Positions 25,775-36,528 are shown, counted from the first letter of the stretch. The stretch is DNA of 64,000 bases from Uliginosibacterium flavum (GCF_040566545.1 NZ_JBEWZI010000002.1:62001-126000), one strand, 5' to 3'. Translations and numbers: made by a program. The notes: generated by a model from the sequence alone, not told the origin.

Positions 25775-26509
25775 TCATGGATGGTGTTGAAATTCGTGCT
25801 TTGCCAAGAACCACTCTGGTTCTACCAGTGGATTTTTCAGTGCCACGCAGGCTCGCATCCATTCGGCACATTCAGTTTCCAAACCTTGCGCCCGCAAAGC
25901 CGATCCAACATGAAACAAAGCCACGCAGAGTTGACGCCGGCTCAGGATACTGTCCGCCACCGCCTGCGAAGCTGCTGCGATGTGAGAGTGTCCACACGCC
26001 TCATTCAACAATGTCCCCGCATCTAATTGGCCAAGCAAATGTAGTGCAACAGGCCCAGGCCAATGTTTGATCCGACTTTTTTTGCTCAACCTTCGCAGAT
26101 ACGCCAAGGCATAGTCAGCCGCTTCCGAGTCATGGGTTGTGATGCCCATGAAATACAGCAACGCGCCTTGCTGCACGCCGCCAGCCAGATCGGCGAACTG
26201 GATCGTGCGATCCAGTATCCCATCCACCAACCCTCGCATCAGTTGCTTGGCCTCCTCGCGCCGCCCCAAACACCATTGCACGCAAGCCATGTCCGCCTTG
26301 CGGCCAGCGCTGCCCGGCGTACGCTGTCGCTCGTATTCATCAACGCGCTCGAACAGCGGCAAAGCTGCCTCGTAGTCGCCGCTTGCTTGCAAGACGCGAG
26401 CCAAACCAGCGAATGACGCCCAATCATCTGGCGTCTCTTGTAGGTTTATCCTATAGGCATTAATCGCCTCTTCGTAGCGGTGCGCTTCCAGCAGTTCAAG
26501 TGCGTCCAT
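25775..26509 (-). CDS. TPR-type protein, presumed CDI immunity protein
   Basis: 244 residues, no signal peptide. Begins MDALELLEAHRYEEAINAYR and shows two tetratricopeptide-like helix pairs (LARVLQASGDYEAALPLFER). It starts 2 bp after the cdiA stop on the same strand, the usual place of the cdiI immunity gene. Immunity function is inferred from position only; TPR-like immunity proteins are larger than typical CdiI. Start 26509 is chosen because a start further upstream would overlap cdiA. Confidence 0.65.
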   Translation of the reverse strand: MDALELLEAHRYEEAINAYRINLQETPDDWASFAGLARVLQASGDYEAALPLFERVDEYERQRTPGSAGRKADMACVQWCLGRREEAKQLMRGLVDGILDRTIQFADLAGGVQQGALLYFMGITTHDSEAADYALAYLRRLSKKSRIKHWPGPVALHLLGQLDAGTLLNEACGHSHIAAASQAVADSILSRRQLCVALFHVGSALRAQGLETECAEWMRACVALKNPLVEPEWFLAKHEFQHHP

Positions 26510-26511
26510 AC

Positions 26512-29500
26512 TCAGTTCCCCCGATACAGATTGCCCTTGCTGTCGTAGTAGATGGGCTTGACGGTCTTGGGGTCCAAGCCCCAATTGCTGACCTGTGTTT
26601 CATAGGCCTTGATGCCCGAGGGTGACAAGGGTTTGATCTCCGCGTGCTCAAAACCGACTCTTTTCGCATATTCCACAGGCACCGAAACATCCACACCTGT
26701 CTGCCCCGGCGCAACACGGAAGGTAAAAGGCACGTCCGGATACTGGCTCTGCAGCAGCTTGGCGGCTTGGACGTGTGCATTGTCGCCAAACAATGTCGTG
26801 CCAGGAAGTAGGTTTGTGGGGGGCGTAAATTGTCCAATCGGCTGCGGTCCTGTCAAAGGCGGGCTGGCAAGCTGACCGCCCGGAGTCAAAATTTTGACCT
26901 CTCCTGTCGCCAGTTCGACAACTGGCTTCGACCCCGCAGGCAACTGTGCGCCCGTCCATTCTATAGTCCGATAGCCTGCGGGAATCGAAGAATCCAACGC
27001 ACCCTTTGCCCCTCCCTCAACAATCCGGACTTCAGACACAACCCCAACAGCGGCCTTGCCTTCACCGGCTTTCAACACCCCCGAAACCGTTGCCTTTACC
27101 GCTCCGGCCGCACTCTTGATCAAAGGGCCTGCGCCAATCAGATTGCACTCTGGGCAGACCTGCTCCGCGCCACCGCTGCGGCCGCGATAGTAATCCAGCA
27201 GATTCTGCTCAGTCGTGCCTACCGTAGCCTGATCAATCGCAGTGGCTGCACCTGATTGCCGCGCTTGGGCATTTCGGGCCTTGGCCAAACTATCAAACTG
27301 GGCACGGTAATCTATCTGAGGATCTGTAACGCGTTCGGGCGCAAATGCAAAAAGGGTACTGTCATTGTACTGTCGCGTTGTAGCCTGGAAGGTTTTCAGC
27401 TCGCTGCCATCGGCAATGATGGGTTTGTTATCCAGACCAAGAATGGTCTCTCCCGCCATGGACTGCACAATGCTGCGGGCGTAGTTTGCGTTATCCAGAT
27501 AGTTGCCAGCGCTGTAACCGCCATTGAGCAGGGATTGGTCCGTCGCCGCAATTTGCTGGAGATAGCTATTTCTAAGCTTCAGATTTGTCGGATCAACCAG
27601 CGCACTGGCTTCTGATTCAAGCTGTGCGTACCAATAATTCTCGGCGGCCAGACGTGTTGATTCGGTAACCTGAGAGGCAGCGTCCTTGGATATTTCGGAC
27701 AATTTGCTGGCAACAATATCCTGAGCCTTCTTACGCAGCCGCGCACGCTCCGATACGTGCAACTGCCGATTAAACCGCTCGCCATCCAGTGAGGTCGTCG
27801 CGCCTGATCCTGCCCCTGCCAACGTGCTGCCGCCGGTGGCTTGCGCGGTTAGCCCACCCACGGCTGCGCCGGAGATGATCGCGACCACTTGCTGGATAGC
27901 CTTGCGATCCACTTCGCTGAGCTGCTCTTTCGTAAAGTTGGCGCTGAGGTATTGCTCCACCAGGGTGCCGGTTACTTCGGTGACGCCTGCACTGAGCCCG
28001 CCTGCGGCGGCATTGCCGCCACCGGCGTTTGCCACCACTGCACCGATGGCGCCGTGCAAGGCCGTGCTATACAGGCCACCATCGCTCCAACGGGTAAGGC
28101 TTTGCGTGGCACTGGCGAGGTGCTGGTCGGCAGCGCCAAGTTGTTGATGGGCAGAATCGACCCGCTCTTGTGCGGCTTGCCGGTCCGCTTGGCTACCGTT
28201 AGGGTCAGCGTCGATTCGCGCCTGCGAGGCTTGCGCGGCGCTCAGCTCGGCGTTGGCGTTGATTTTTTCTACATTGGCGGTGGTCTGTTCGCGCTCGGCA
28301 GATTTTTGCATCTGCAACTTCAATTCGCCGACGGCAGTAAAGGCTACCTGGCTGAGCTTTTGTGAGTACTCCGCCTTGCGCCTGATCTCACCCTGGTCGA
28401 AGATCGGATCGATCTTGCCGTTGGCATTCGCGGTGTCGCGCGAGATGTCCGTGCTCTGGCCGGAGCGAATCTCCAGCCTGCCCTCAGAGATAGCGCTGGT
28501 GGTGGTGCCTTCGACGGATTTGGATTGCGGCAAGGACAGGCCGGCGCTGCTGCTGTTTTTGGTTGTGGTGGTAGTGGTCGTGGCGCTGCCTGTTTTGCCA
28601 CTGCCCGTGCTGTTACCGCTGCTCGTGCTGCTGTCACTCGTGCCTGTCGTGCTGCCCGTATTAGCACTGCTGCCGGTCGGGCTGCTGCCTGCGCCGCCGC
28701 TCTGGGTTGTGTTTTCTTTCCTTTCGTAGCTGCTGGAGAAGCTGAGCGAGGCGCCGTAGGCAAGGTACTTGGCTTTGTTGTCGATATCGCTGTGGGTCAG
28801 CGTTTCGGTGGACAGGCGGTTCTTGTCGGATGTGGCGCTGCTGGCAATCACTGCGCCTTTGAGGTCGGTGTTCTTGCCGACATAAATGTCGTAGCCGCCC
28901 TTGCCGGCATAGAAACCGGTTTGTTCCAGCACGCTCTTGTACTGGCTATCGAGGTGATTGAAGCTGGCACTGCCAGTGACGCCACCCTGGCCGGCACCAA
29001 AGGTTCCGGCGATGCTGCCGGCGTAGTCGTTGGATTTGTAGTCGTCGCGATCTTGCTGGCTGGCCAGATTCAGATTGCGGCCCACGTCGACTTTGATGGT
29101 TTCACCGACAGCCTTGGCGCCGATCAGGGTGGTGTCCTGGCCGCTCTTGAGGGTGAGTTTGTTCTGGGCGGTGAGCTCGGTTTCGACCTGGTTCTCTTCA
29201 GTGCCCCGACCATGGCCGAGGCTGCGCGATCCACCGGCGGTGATGTACCAGCCGGCGCCATAGCCGACGCCGACGTAGCCGCTGTGGCTGCTGCGCCGCT
29301 CGCTGAGAATGTCGCTCTCAGTCAGGCCGACAAGGTTGATGTCTTTGGCCGCCGTGATGCTGATGTTCTGCCCATCGAGCTTGCTGGCGGTGAGGGTAGC
29401 ATCGCCCTTGGTGGCATTCAGGTCGATGTCACCACCGGCCTGGAGGGTGTTGGGGCTGATGGTCTGACGATCATGCACGTTGACCACGGTGTTGCGCTGG

Positions 29501-32500
29501 TTGCCTAGGGTGACTTCGACGCCGAAGGTGGTGGCGCTTTTGCCATTGCCGTTGGCAGCGGAGTAGGCCTTGTAGGCATCGAGTGCGGTCTGCGCGCCTT
29601 GCAGCGCGGCCATGCGGCGTTCGTGCTGGGCGTTGGCGCTATTGTCGGCGGCCTGATAACGCTCCACCGCGTCCAGCGCCATGTTGGCCAGATCAATGAA
29701 GGTGCTCTTGGCCGCGACTTTGACGCCACCATCGCGGGCGCTGGCGCTCTCAGTCAGCACGTCTTGCCCGGGCATGGCGAGGATGTCTATCGTGCCAGCC
29801 TTGCCGGTGATGTTGCGGCCCGCAACAAGATCGCTGGCTTGAACAACGAGGGCGTCATCGGCTTCCATCGTGATGTCGCGCCCGGCGACCAGAGTGGCAC
29901 CCTGGGGCAGGACGGTCACCCGTTCGTTGCTCTGTGGGGTCTGCTTGGAGCCGATGGTGGCGCTGGTACGCCCGGATTTGTAGATGCCCCGGGTGCCATC
30001 GACGCGGCGGGCGTCCTGTTCGACGATCTCGGCAGCGGCGAGCAGATCAACGCGTTTGCCGGCCTTCAGCGTAAGGTCTTCCTCGGCAGTGGCCAGCAGT
30101 GCAGTGGCGCTCAGATTGTTACCGGCGGACACCGTGACGTTCTTGCCGGCAAGCTCAGTGCCGACCGGGCTTTCGATGGTGGTGTGGCTGACTTCGGTGA
30201 TGACGTGGTTGTTGGGTAGCGTGGCGCGACGGTCGCGGACATGCGATTCGCTGGCCTCGCGGCTAGTGGCAACGTCGAGATTGATGTCGTTTGTGGCAAT
30301 CAGGCTGAGATTGCCATTCGTGCTGCTGATGCGCGCGCCCTGGGCCGTGATGTTGTCAGCGCTGATCAGGGTGTCACCGCTGCTGGTGAGCTGGGTGACG
30401 CGGGCCGTTGAGGTGGTGATTTCGCTGATCTCGTCTTGCTGGGTGCGACTGTAGTGGCGCTCGACGCCTTCAGTGATGGCGGCGTTGTTCTTCTGGATGA
30501 CGCCGTTGTCGCGGGCGAAGGTGCGGCCGACGACCTTGCCAAGACGATTTTGTGTGGCGGAATCGTCCGGCTTACCGTCCTTGTCATGCATCTTCTTGGG
30601 AATGATGCTGTCTTTGACAATCCCCTTGCGATCCTTGGCATTCAGAGCCATGAGCTCCATGCCGGTGGCGTTCTTGATGGCGAAGGTGGATTTGGCAAGC
30701 TCGCCCATGGCGCGCAGCTGGCCGGCCAATTCGCGGCCCGGGTTGTTGATGACCATGTTGCGGCCACCAACTTCACTCCAGGTGCGGGTGTGTTCTTCAT
30801 CGTTGGCTGCTTCGAGGCGAACGTCTTTGGCGAGGATTGTGAGTTTTCCGCCTGCCGTATCGATGCTGGAGGTGCTGACAGCGCTCTCGGTATGGTCCGT
30901 CTGTTTGGCTTCGCCGATTGCCGAGAGATTTTGTGCGCTCCCTGTATTGCCGCCCGCGCTGGCAGTGGTGGCGCGCAATACGATTGCATCATTGGCGAGC
31001 AGGGTCAGATTGCCGCCTGCACTCAGATCGCTGCCGACGACGAGTTTGCCCTCGTAGGTTTCGCCGGCATTCAGGCGTGAGCTGCTGTAACCGACCGAGC
31101 CTTGACGGACGTTGACGCTGATGCCCTTGGAACTGCTGGTGACGCGATGGTCTTCCTGTACGAGATTGCGGGCTTCCTCAGAACGGATCGTGCCGCCCGC
31201 GCTGGCGAGGATGTCCTGGTCTGCGGCGATCTGGGCGCCGCGCAGGGTGATGTCTTGTCCGGCTCGGAGTTCGACGTTTTTGCCGATGACGGTGCTGGTG
31301 ACGGCCAGGTCGCGTTTGCTCAGATCGTAGGTGCTGGAGCTGCTGCTGGAGAAGAGGCCTTTTTTGCTACTAGAGGTAGCCTCTTCGCTTTCGTGGCGCT
31401 CGCGGGCTTCGGTGATGCTGATGTTGCCAGTGGCGCCTACGGCGATACTGCCATTGGTGCTGATCAGGGTGGCGCCCTGCATGGATAGGTTGTTGCCTGG
31501 CGTGGTGCTGGCAGCGGGGGCTTGCTGCGCTCCTGCCGTGCTGACCGCTTGTGCTTGGGAGCCCGAAGAAGTTGCGCCCGCCTGAATGTAAATATCGCTG
31601 CCCGCGAGAATGCTAGTGCCGGTGGTGGTTTCATCAAGTTTGCGATCGCTGACCTTGTTGCCGCTATAGCGCGAGCTTTGTTGCGCGGTTGCGGCAGTGA
31701 GTTCGATATCGCCCTTGGCAATGACGGCCACGCTGCCATCGGCACTCAGCTTGGCGGCGGCAAGCTTGAGCGTGTCACCGGCTTCGAGTCGCAGGTCGGT
31801 GCCGGCGGCAATCTGGCTGGTGAGCTGGGCGGTCTGGCTGAGTTCGCCGGTGGCGTTGGTCATGCGCTCGGTGGCGGTCTGATGTTCGACAGTGAGATTG
31901 CGTGCAGCAGCGAGGCTGACACTGCCTTCAGACTTGAGCTTGCTGGCGGCAAGCGTCAGGTCGCGACCAGCGTAAATATCCAGCGAATCCTTGGCGGAAA
32001 TATCGGAGGCCGCGAAGACGCGGGTGGTGGAGACACTGCCCAATTGCACGGCCGTGGGGGCAATGCGTTCGATGCGCAGATCGCGCCCGGCGGAGAGCTG
32101 CACGGTATTGCCGCTGATTTTGGCGGAACGGTTGATGAGGTCTTCTTTGGCATCAACCAGCGTGAGGCCCTTGCTGGTGATGATGCCGCCTTCATTCGTG
32201 ACGGAATTGCCGAGCAGAGCGGTACGCACGTTGCCACTGATCGTGCCGCTGTTGGTGATGGAGCCACTGGCCCGAATGACAACATCCTCGGCCGCGATCA
32301 GGGCACCACTGGGGCGCAAGTCATCGGCGTGCAGGCGGGTCAGGTAGACGACCGGAACAAGGACGATTTCTGTTTTGCTGCCGACGGTGACTTCGCGCTC
32401 TTCGAGCCAGACGATGTCGCTGGTGAGGCTGGCGATCTGCTCACCCGTCAGCGTGACGCCGACGGTGATGCCGAAAGCGGTGGCCGAGGCGATACCGGAG

Positions 32501-35500
32501 TCCATCAGGGCCTTGAACTGGTCTTCGGCGGAGGCGAACTGGCCGAGGTAACGGCGACCGCTCAGTTGCAGGATCTGGTCGAGAACCGTTTGCTGTTCGT
32601 AAAAGCCATCGCCGAAGCGTTTCTGCGCGCCTTCCGGGTTGATGCCCAAACGGCTGAGCATGTAGTCGCTGCTGATAAAATTTGAGTAACTGGCAAAGCG
32701 TGGGTCGGTTTCGACGAGATAGCGCTGGCCGGGCTCGGTACGCACGGTGTACAGGGCGCTGCCGGGTGCGGTGAAGCCGGGAATGCTTTGCGGGGCGGGG
32801 GTGACGGGCGTGGCGCCGGGGCCTGTTGCGCGCGCCGGGTTGCCGGACTGGGTGGCGCCAAGGGTGCTGGAATTCAGGCCGGGGGTGTTGCCTGCGCCAA
32901 CGGTTTCAATGGTGACCTTCGTCGCGTCGATGTTGATGGCGCCGTTGGACGTGATGGTTGCGGCGAGGGTACCGACTTGATAGCTACGCGTGTTTTCGAA
33001 TGCGTAGGCGTAGTTGTCCCAGCGGTAAAAATCGGTACAGCCGCCGAAAGTCGAACAGGAACGGTGGTCCCAGACCTCCTTCCAATTATCAATCTGGCCA
33101 CTCTGGATTTCCTTTTCCTGTAACGATCGTGAAGTCTGTTTGAGGATTTGATCCAGTTGCTCTTGGGATGCTTGCTTCAGCAAAAGATCGCCAAGCCAGA
33201 GATCTCCACCGGCAGCAATATTGCTGTATGCATTGGTCACAGACCCCATCAGCCACATATTTCCGCCAGATAACAATCTGGCCGCCGGAGTAGTGCCAGA
33301 CTGCACCTGTTCAGTCTTGTAAAACGTGGTATAGCGGGTACAGTTGGTATGACTCCCCTGTCCACATTGCGCGGGTGATGGAAGAACAACACTTTCTCCA
33401 GTTCGCTTTTCGCTTTCCTCAACGATAACCATCGTGCGTTCATTGACGGTCTCGTTTGCCGCAATCAGCAGATTGCCACCAGCCTGAATGGTCGCGGAGC
33501 TGTTGAGAACTTCACGGCTGTTGTTGATCAGCAAGCCATCCACATCTGTTTTGCCATCGGCCGAGATCATCAACGTCTTGGCGCTGTAAAGATTGGCGCC
33601 GTCAGTATTGCTGAGCTTGCCGGTGACTTGCAGGTCCATCTGTTCGAAGGCGGCCATCTCGGCAGCCGACCCCTGATTGACCAGATCTGTTGTGCGTGCA
33701 GTGAGGTAGCGGCCGGTAATCAGGCTGGTGTTGCTGAGCTGATTGGCGCCAAGATCGACAAACTCTCCCTGAATGCGCCCGGCATTATCGAGGCGGCCGC
33801 TGATGTTGGTCTGGATTTGCTGCGCGAGGATCTTGCCGCTCGCGCGGTTATCCAGCGAAGCGGCGGTAATAGTGGCCTTTTGAACAGCGCTGAGTTCGCC
33901 TTCGTTGGTGATGCTGCCACCCGCTTGCAATGTCAGGTCGCGATTGGCTTTGACGACATTGCCGGCACTGTTGGCAAGGCTGCCAGTGGTGGTAATCAGC
34001 AAGTCTTGTCCGGCATTGATCTGGCCGAGGTTGTTGATACTGGCGGCGCTGAGCTTGATATCTGCGTCGGTTTCAATCTTGCCGGCGGCGTTATCAAACG
34101 AGGCAGCGTTGAGATCAAGGGTATTCGCGAGAATCTGGGCATTGTTCTGTGCCGCGCCGCTCAACTGCACGCGGAGTGCGTCACTGGCAACCAGTTGCCC
34201 ATTCTGGGTATTGCTCAGCGAGGCGGCGGTGAGGCTGGCTTTCCCCTGTCCGCCGATGATGCCTTTGCCTGCCACGCCTGAGGCATTGCTGTTTGTGATC
34301 GAGGTTTGGCTGCTGATGTTGGCATCGCCCTGCCCGAGGTTAACGATGCGGCCGTCAGCATTGTCGATGGAGGCTGCCGCGAGCGTAAGGCTGGATGCGT
34401 CGCCACGGGCTTCGATGGTGCCGGCCTGGTTGGACACGGCGCCTTGTGCTTGCAGATCAAGATCGGTGTAGCTGGCAAGCGTGCCGCTCTGGTTATTCAG
34501 TGCGCCGGTGAGCTTGATTTCAGTCTTGGCCGAGGAAGCGACGAGACCATTCTGATTGCCAAGCGTCGCGGCTTGCAGATTCAGGTGGCCGTTACCGGCA
34601 ATTTCAGCTTGGGAATTGTTGATGTCGCTGGCGCTGATGCGCAGCACTCCGGTGCCGGTGTGCTGAATACTGCCTTGTGCATTATTCAGCTTGGCGGCAC
34701 TGATTGTCAGATCGCTACTGGCGGCGCTGATGCTGCCGCTGCTGTTTTCGAGATCACCACTCAGGGTGATCTGGCTGGCACCAGTGATGCCGGTGGCTTT
34801 GATGCTGCCTTGGCGATTGTCGAGTGAAGCGGCTGCGATGTCGGTGCGCGCCGCATTGATACCGCCCTGGGTGTTGATCAGTGCAGCGCTTGCCCGCACG
34901 CTGGCTGTGCCACCGGCGTCAGTACTGGCGGCGCTGAGATCAATCTGGCCGGCAGTGGCTGTGAGGGAGAGATCGCCATTGGCTGAGCTTCGACTGCCGG
35001 CCATACGTAGTTCGCTGGCGCTCACTTGCAGCTTGCCCGCCGCAAGTTGCTGGCCACTCAGTGTGGCAATGCCTTGGCTGGTAAGAGTGAGATCGCCTGT
35101 CGTTGCGGTGGAATTGTCGGGACGCAAACCGGCCATCAGCACGCCTGCGGAGTCGACCGAGCCGGCATCGATAGTGAGATTGCCTTGGGCGGCGATCAGA
35201 CCGGCAGCCGTGTTGCTGAGCTTGTCGCCACTGCGCAGGCTGGCGTTTTGCTGGCTATAGAGGCTGCCGCGATTGACGATAGCCTGGGCTGCATTGATCT
35301 CCAGATTGCCGGTCGAGGCGACCGAGCCGCTGAGGATGACATTGCTGCGACTGGTGATCGTCAGATCGCCGGGCGTGGTGGCGGCGTCGGTGATGCCATC
35401 CGCCTTGAGGCCGGAGGAGATTTCGCCGGCACTTTCAACACTGGCGGCTTGAATCGCCAGACTGCCACGTGCGCCCACCAGACCTGTCGAAGCGTTGGTG

Positions 35501-36528
35501 AAAGCGCCATCGGCTGCAATGGTAGTTTGCTGCTGAGCGTAAAGCGTGCCGCTGTTGATAACGTCCTGGCTGCTGGTGATGCGTGCATCGCCTGTGGCAC
35601 TGGCCTTGCCGGTAATGGTGATGTGTCCCTTGGCGTCGATTTCCAGATTACCGTCGAGAGCGGAGATGTTGCCGGCGTTGGTGACGCCGAGGCCTGCCTC
35701 GGTGCCGACCAGCTTGATCTTGTTGGCGTACATGCCGCCCAGTGAACCGACGTCGATCGCTACGCTTGGCTGAGCGCCATCGCCAGCAATGGTCTGAGTG
35801 GACAGGTCGGAATGTTTGACCAGGTTACTGCCCGCAATCAGGTTGAGGCGGGTGCTCCAGATGTCGGCATTGATCGACAGGCTGCGGGCAATCAGGTCGA
35901 CCTGATCGATGTTGCTGGCGTTGAGTCCAGCGCCGCTGACCAGAATGCTGCCACCCGTGACGCGATAGGCTTCGAGACTGCCGTCGCCGCCAAATTGCGG
36001 CACGCCCGTCGTCAGCACGCCGCGCGTGGTGTTGATGAAGCCACAGCCATCGCAAGTGATGCCGTTCGGATTGGCAATGATGGCTTCGGCGCGACTGCCG
36101 GCTACCTCGGTATGCCCGCGCAGGAAACTTGGATGGCTGGAGGTGACTTCGTTGAGGATGACACGGGCGCTGCCGCCAGAGAGATTGCGGTTGCCCTCGA
36201 TCCAGCCGGCTTGCTGAGTCTGGACATTGGTGGTGCTGTTGTTGAGGATCAGCCCTTGCGGCCCGACGTTGAACTGTTGGTACTGGTTACGCGACACTCC
36301 GCCAGCCGAGGGCGCAGTGATCTGCACGACCGGGACACCATTGGCTGCGGCATCGATCTGCGGCCGGCGTGCGCCGGCGTTCGGATCCGCCACGAGCTGC
36401 GCCGTAGCGAGGCCGGGCTGCGCGATGAAGAACACGGCAGTGACGAGCGCGGTTGCCCTGCGCCAGAGCTGTTGCGGCTCAGCTGCGGAGGTGGTGGTTT
36501 GCAGCGCGGACGATGTATGTGTGTTCAT
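26512..36528 (-). CDS. cdiA: CdiA-type contact-dependent inhibition effector (TpsA)
   Basis: 3338 residues. Signal peptide (RRATALVTAVFFIAQPGL), TPS secretion domain with NQYQQFNVGPQGLILNNS and NPNGI at 153-157, then thousands of residues of filamentous-haemagglutinin repeats. The pretoxin region (GAVVANAGGGNAAAGGL; AIISGAAVGGLTAQATGGST) lacks a canonical VENN motif and instead has GERFNRQLH. The C-terminal toxin contains D3280 (GVDVS) and E3297-I-K3299 (AEIKP), fitting a PD-(D/E)xK nuclease. ATG 36528 is chosen because it begins the signal peptide. Exported by the CdiB encoded 50 bp upstream; kills or inhibits touching cells lacking immunity. Confidence 0.9.
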   Translation of the reverse strand: MNTHTSSALQTTTSAAEPQQLWRRATALVTAVFFIAQPGLATAQLVADPNAGARRPQIDAAANGVPVVQITAPSAGGVSRNQYQQFNVGPQGLILNNSTTNVQTQQAGWIEGNRNLSGGSARVILNEVTSSHPSFLRGHTEVAGSRAEAIIANPNGITCDGCGFINTTRGVLTTGVPQFGGDGSLEAYRVTGGSILVSGAGLNASNIDQVDLIARSLSINADIWSTRLNLIAGSNLVKHSDLSTQTIAGDGAQPSVAIDVGSLGGMYANKIKLVGTEAGLGVTNAGNISALDGNLEIDAKGHITITGKASATGDARITSSQDVINSGTLYAQQQTTIAADGAFTNASTGLVGARGSLAIQAASVESAGEISSGLKADGITDAATTPGDLTITSRSNVILSGSVASTGNLEINAAQAIVNRGSLYSQQNASLRSGDKLSNTAAGLIAAQGNLTIDAGSVDSAGVLMAGLRPDNSTATTGDLTLTSQGIATLSGQQLAAGKLQVSASELRMAGSRSSANGDLSLTATAGQIDLSAASTDAGGTASVRASAALINTQGGINAARTDIAAASLDNRQGSIKATGITGASQITLSGDLENSSGSISAASSDLTISAAKLNNAQGSIQHTGTGVLRISASDINNSQAEIAGNGHLNLQAATLGNQNGLVASSAKTEIKLTGALNNQSGTLASYTDLDLQAQGAVSNQAGTIEARGDASSLTLAAASIDNADGRIVNLGQGDANISSQTSITNSNASGVAGKGIIGGQGKASLTAASLSNTQNGQLVASDALRVQLSGAAQNNAQILANTLDLNAASFDNAAGKIETDADIKLSAASINNLGQINAGQDLLITTTGSLANSAGNVVKANRDLTLQAGGSITNEGELSAVQKATITAASLDNRASGKILAQQIQTNISGRLDNAGRIQGEFVDLGANQLSNTSLITGRYLTARTTDLVNQGSAAEMAAFEQMDLQVTGKLSNTDGANLYSAKTLMISADGKTDVDGLLINNSREVLNSSATIQAGGNLLIAANETVNERTMVIVEESEKRTGESVVLPSPAQCGQGSHTNCTRYTTFYKTEQVQSGTTPAARLLSGGNMWLMGSVTNAYSNIAAGGDLWLGDLLLKQASQEQLDQILKQTSRSLQEKEIQSGQIDNWKEVWDHRSCSTFGGCTDFYRWDNYAYAFENTRSYQVGTLAATITSNGAINIDATKVTIETVGAGNTPGLNSSTLGATQSGNPARATGPGATPVTPAPQSIPGFTAPGSALYTVRTEPGQRYLVETDPRFASYSNFISSDYMLSRLGINPEGAQKRFGDGFYEQQTVLDQILQLSGRRYLGQFASAEDQFKALMDSGIASATAFGITVGVTLTGEQIASLTSDIVWLEEREVTVGSKTEIVLVPVVYLTRLHADDLRPSGALIAAEDVVIRASGSITNSGTISGNVRTALLGNSVTNEGGIITSKGLTLVDAKEDLINRSAKISGNTVQLSAGRDLRIERIAPTAVQLGSVSTTRVFAASDISAKDSLDIYAGRDLTLAASKLKSEGSVSLAAARNLTVEHQTATERMTNATGELSQTAQLTSQIAAGTDLRLEAGDTLKLAAAKLSADGSVAVIAKGDIELTAATAQQSSRYSGNKVSDRKLDETTTGTSILAGSDIYIQAGATSSGSQAQAVSTAGAQQAPAASTTPGNNLSMQGATLISTNGSIAVGATGNISITEARERHESEEATSSSKKGLFSSSSSSTYDLSKRDLAVTSTVIGKNVELRAGQDITLRGAQIAADQDILASAGGTIRSEEARNLVQEDHRVTSSSKGISVNVRQGSVGYSSSRLNAGETYEGKLVVGSDLSAGGNLTLLANDAIVLRATTASAGGNTGSAQNLSAIGEAKQTDHTESAVSTSSIDTAGGKLTILAKDVRLEAANDEEHTRTWSEVGGRNMVINNPGRELAGQLRAMGELAKSTFAIKNATGMELMALNAKDRKGIVKDSIIPKKMHDKDGKPDDSATQNRLGKVVGRTFARDNGVIQKNNAAITEGVERHYSRTQQDEISEITTSTARVTQLTSSGDTLISADNITAQGARISSTNGNLSLIATNDINLDVATSREASESHVRDRRATLPNNHVITEVSHTTIESPVGTELAGKNVTVSAGNNLSATALLATAEEDLTLKAGKRVDLLAAAEIVEQDARRVDGTRGIYKSGRTSATIGSKQTPQSNERVTVLPQGATLVAGRDITMEADDALVVQASDLVAGRNITGKAGTIDILAMPGQDVLTESASARDGGVKVAAKSTFIDLANMALDAVERYQAADNSANAQHERRMAALQGAQTALDAYKAYSAANGNGKSATTFGVEVTLGNQRNTVVNVHDRQTISPNTLQAGGDIDLNATKGDATLTASKLDGQNISITAAKDINLVGLTESDILSERRSSHSGYVGVGYGAGWYITAGGSRSLGHGRGTEENQVETELTAQNKLTLKSGQDTTLIGAKAVGETIKVDVGRNLNLASQQDRDDYKSNDYAGSIAGTFGAGQGGVTGSASFNHLDSQYKSVLEQTGFYAGKGGYDIYVGKNTDLKGAVIASSATSDKNRLSTETLTHSDIDNKAKYLAYGASLSFSSSYERKENTTQSGGAGSSPTGSSANTGSTTGTSDSSTSSGNSTGSGKTGSATTTTTTTKNSSSAGLSLPQSKSVEGTTTSAISEGRLEIRSGQSTDISRDTANANGKIDPIFDQGEIRRKAEYSQKLSQVAFTAVGELKLQMQKSAEREQTTANVEKINANAELSAAQASQARIDADPNGSQADRQAAQERVDSAHQQLGAADQHLASATQSLTRWSDGGLYSTALHGAIGAVVANAGGGNAAAGGLSAGVTEVTGTLVEQYLSANFTKEQLSEVDRKAIQQVVAIISGAAVGGLTAQATGGSTLAGAGSGATTSLDGERFNRQLHVSERARLRKKAQDIVASKLSEISKDAASQVTESTRLAAENYWYAQLESEASALVDPTNLKLRNSYLQQIAATDQSLLNGGYSAGNYLDNANYARSIVQSMAGETILGLDNKPIIADGSELKTFQATTRQYNDSTLFAFAPERVTDPQIDYRAQFDSLAKARNAQARQSGAATAIDQATVGTTEQNLLDYYRGRSGGAEQVCPECNLIGAGPLIKSAAGAVKATVSGVLKAGEGKAAVGVVSEVRIVEGGAKGALDSSIPAGYRTIEWTGAQLPAGSKPVVELATGEVKILTPGGQLASPPLTGPQPIGQFTPPTNLLPGTTLFGDNAHVQAAKLLQSQYPDVPFTFRVAPGQTGVDVSVPVEYAKRVGFEHAEIKPLSPSGIKAYETQVSNWGLDPKTVKPIYYDSKGNLYRGN

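Noticed and set aside
28525..32685. Long plus-strand open frames opposite cdiA
   Set aside because: They mirror the repeat-rich cdiA coding sequence and match no known family.
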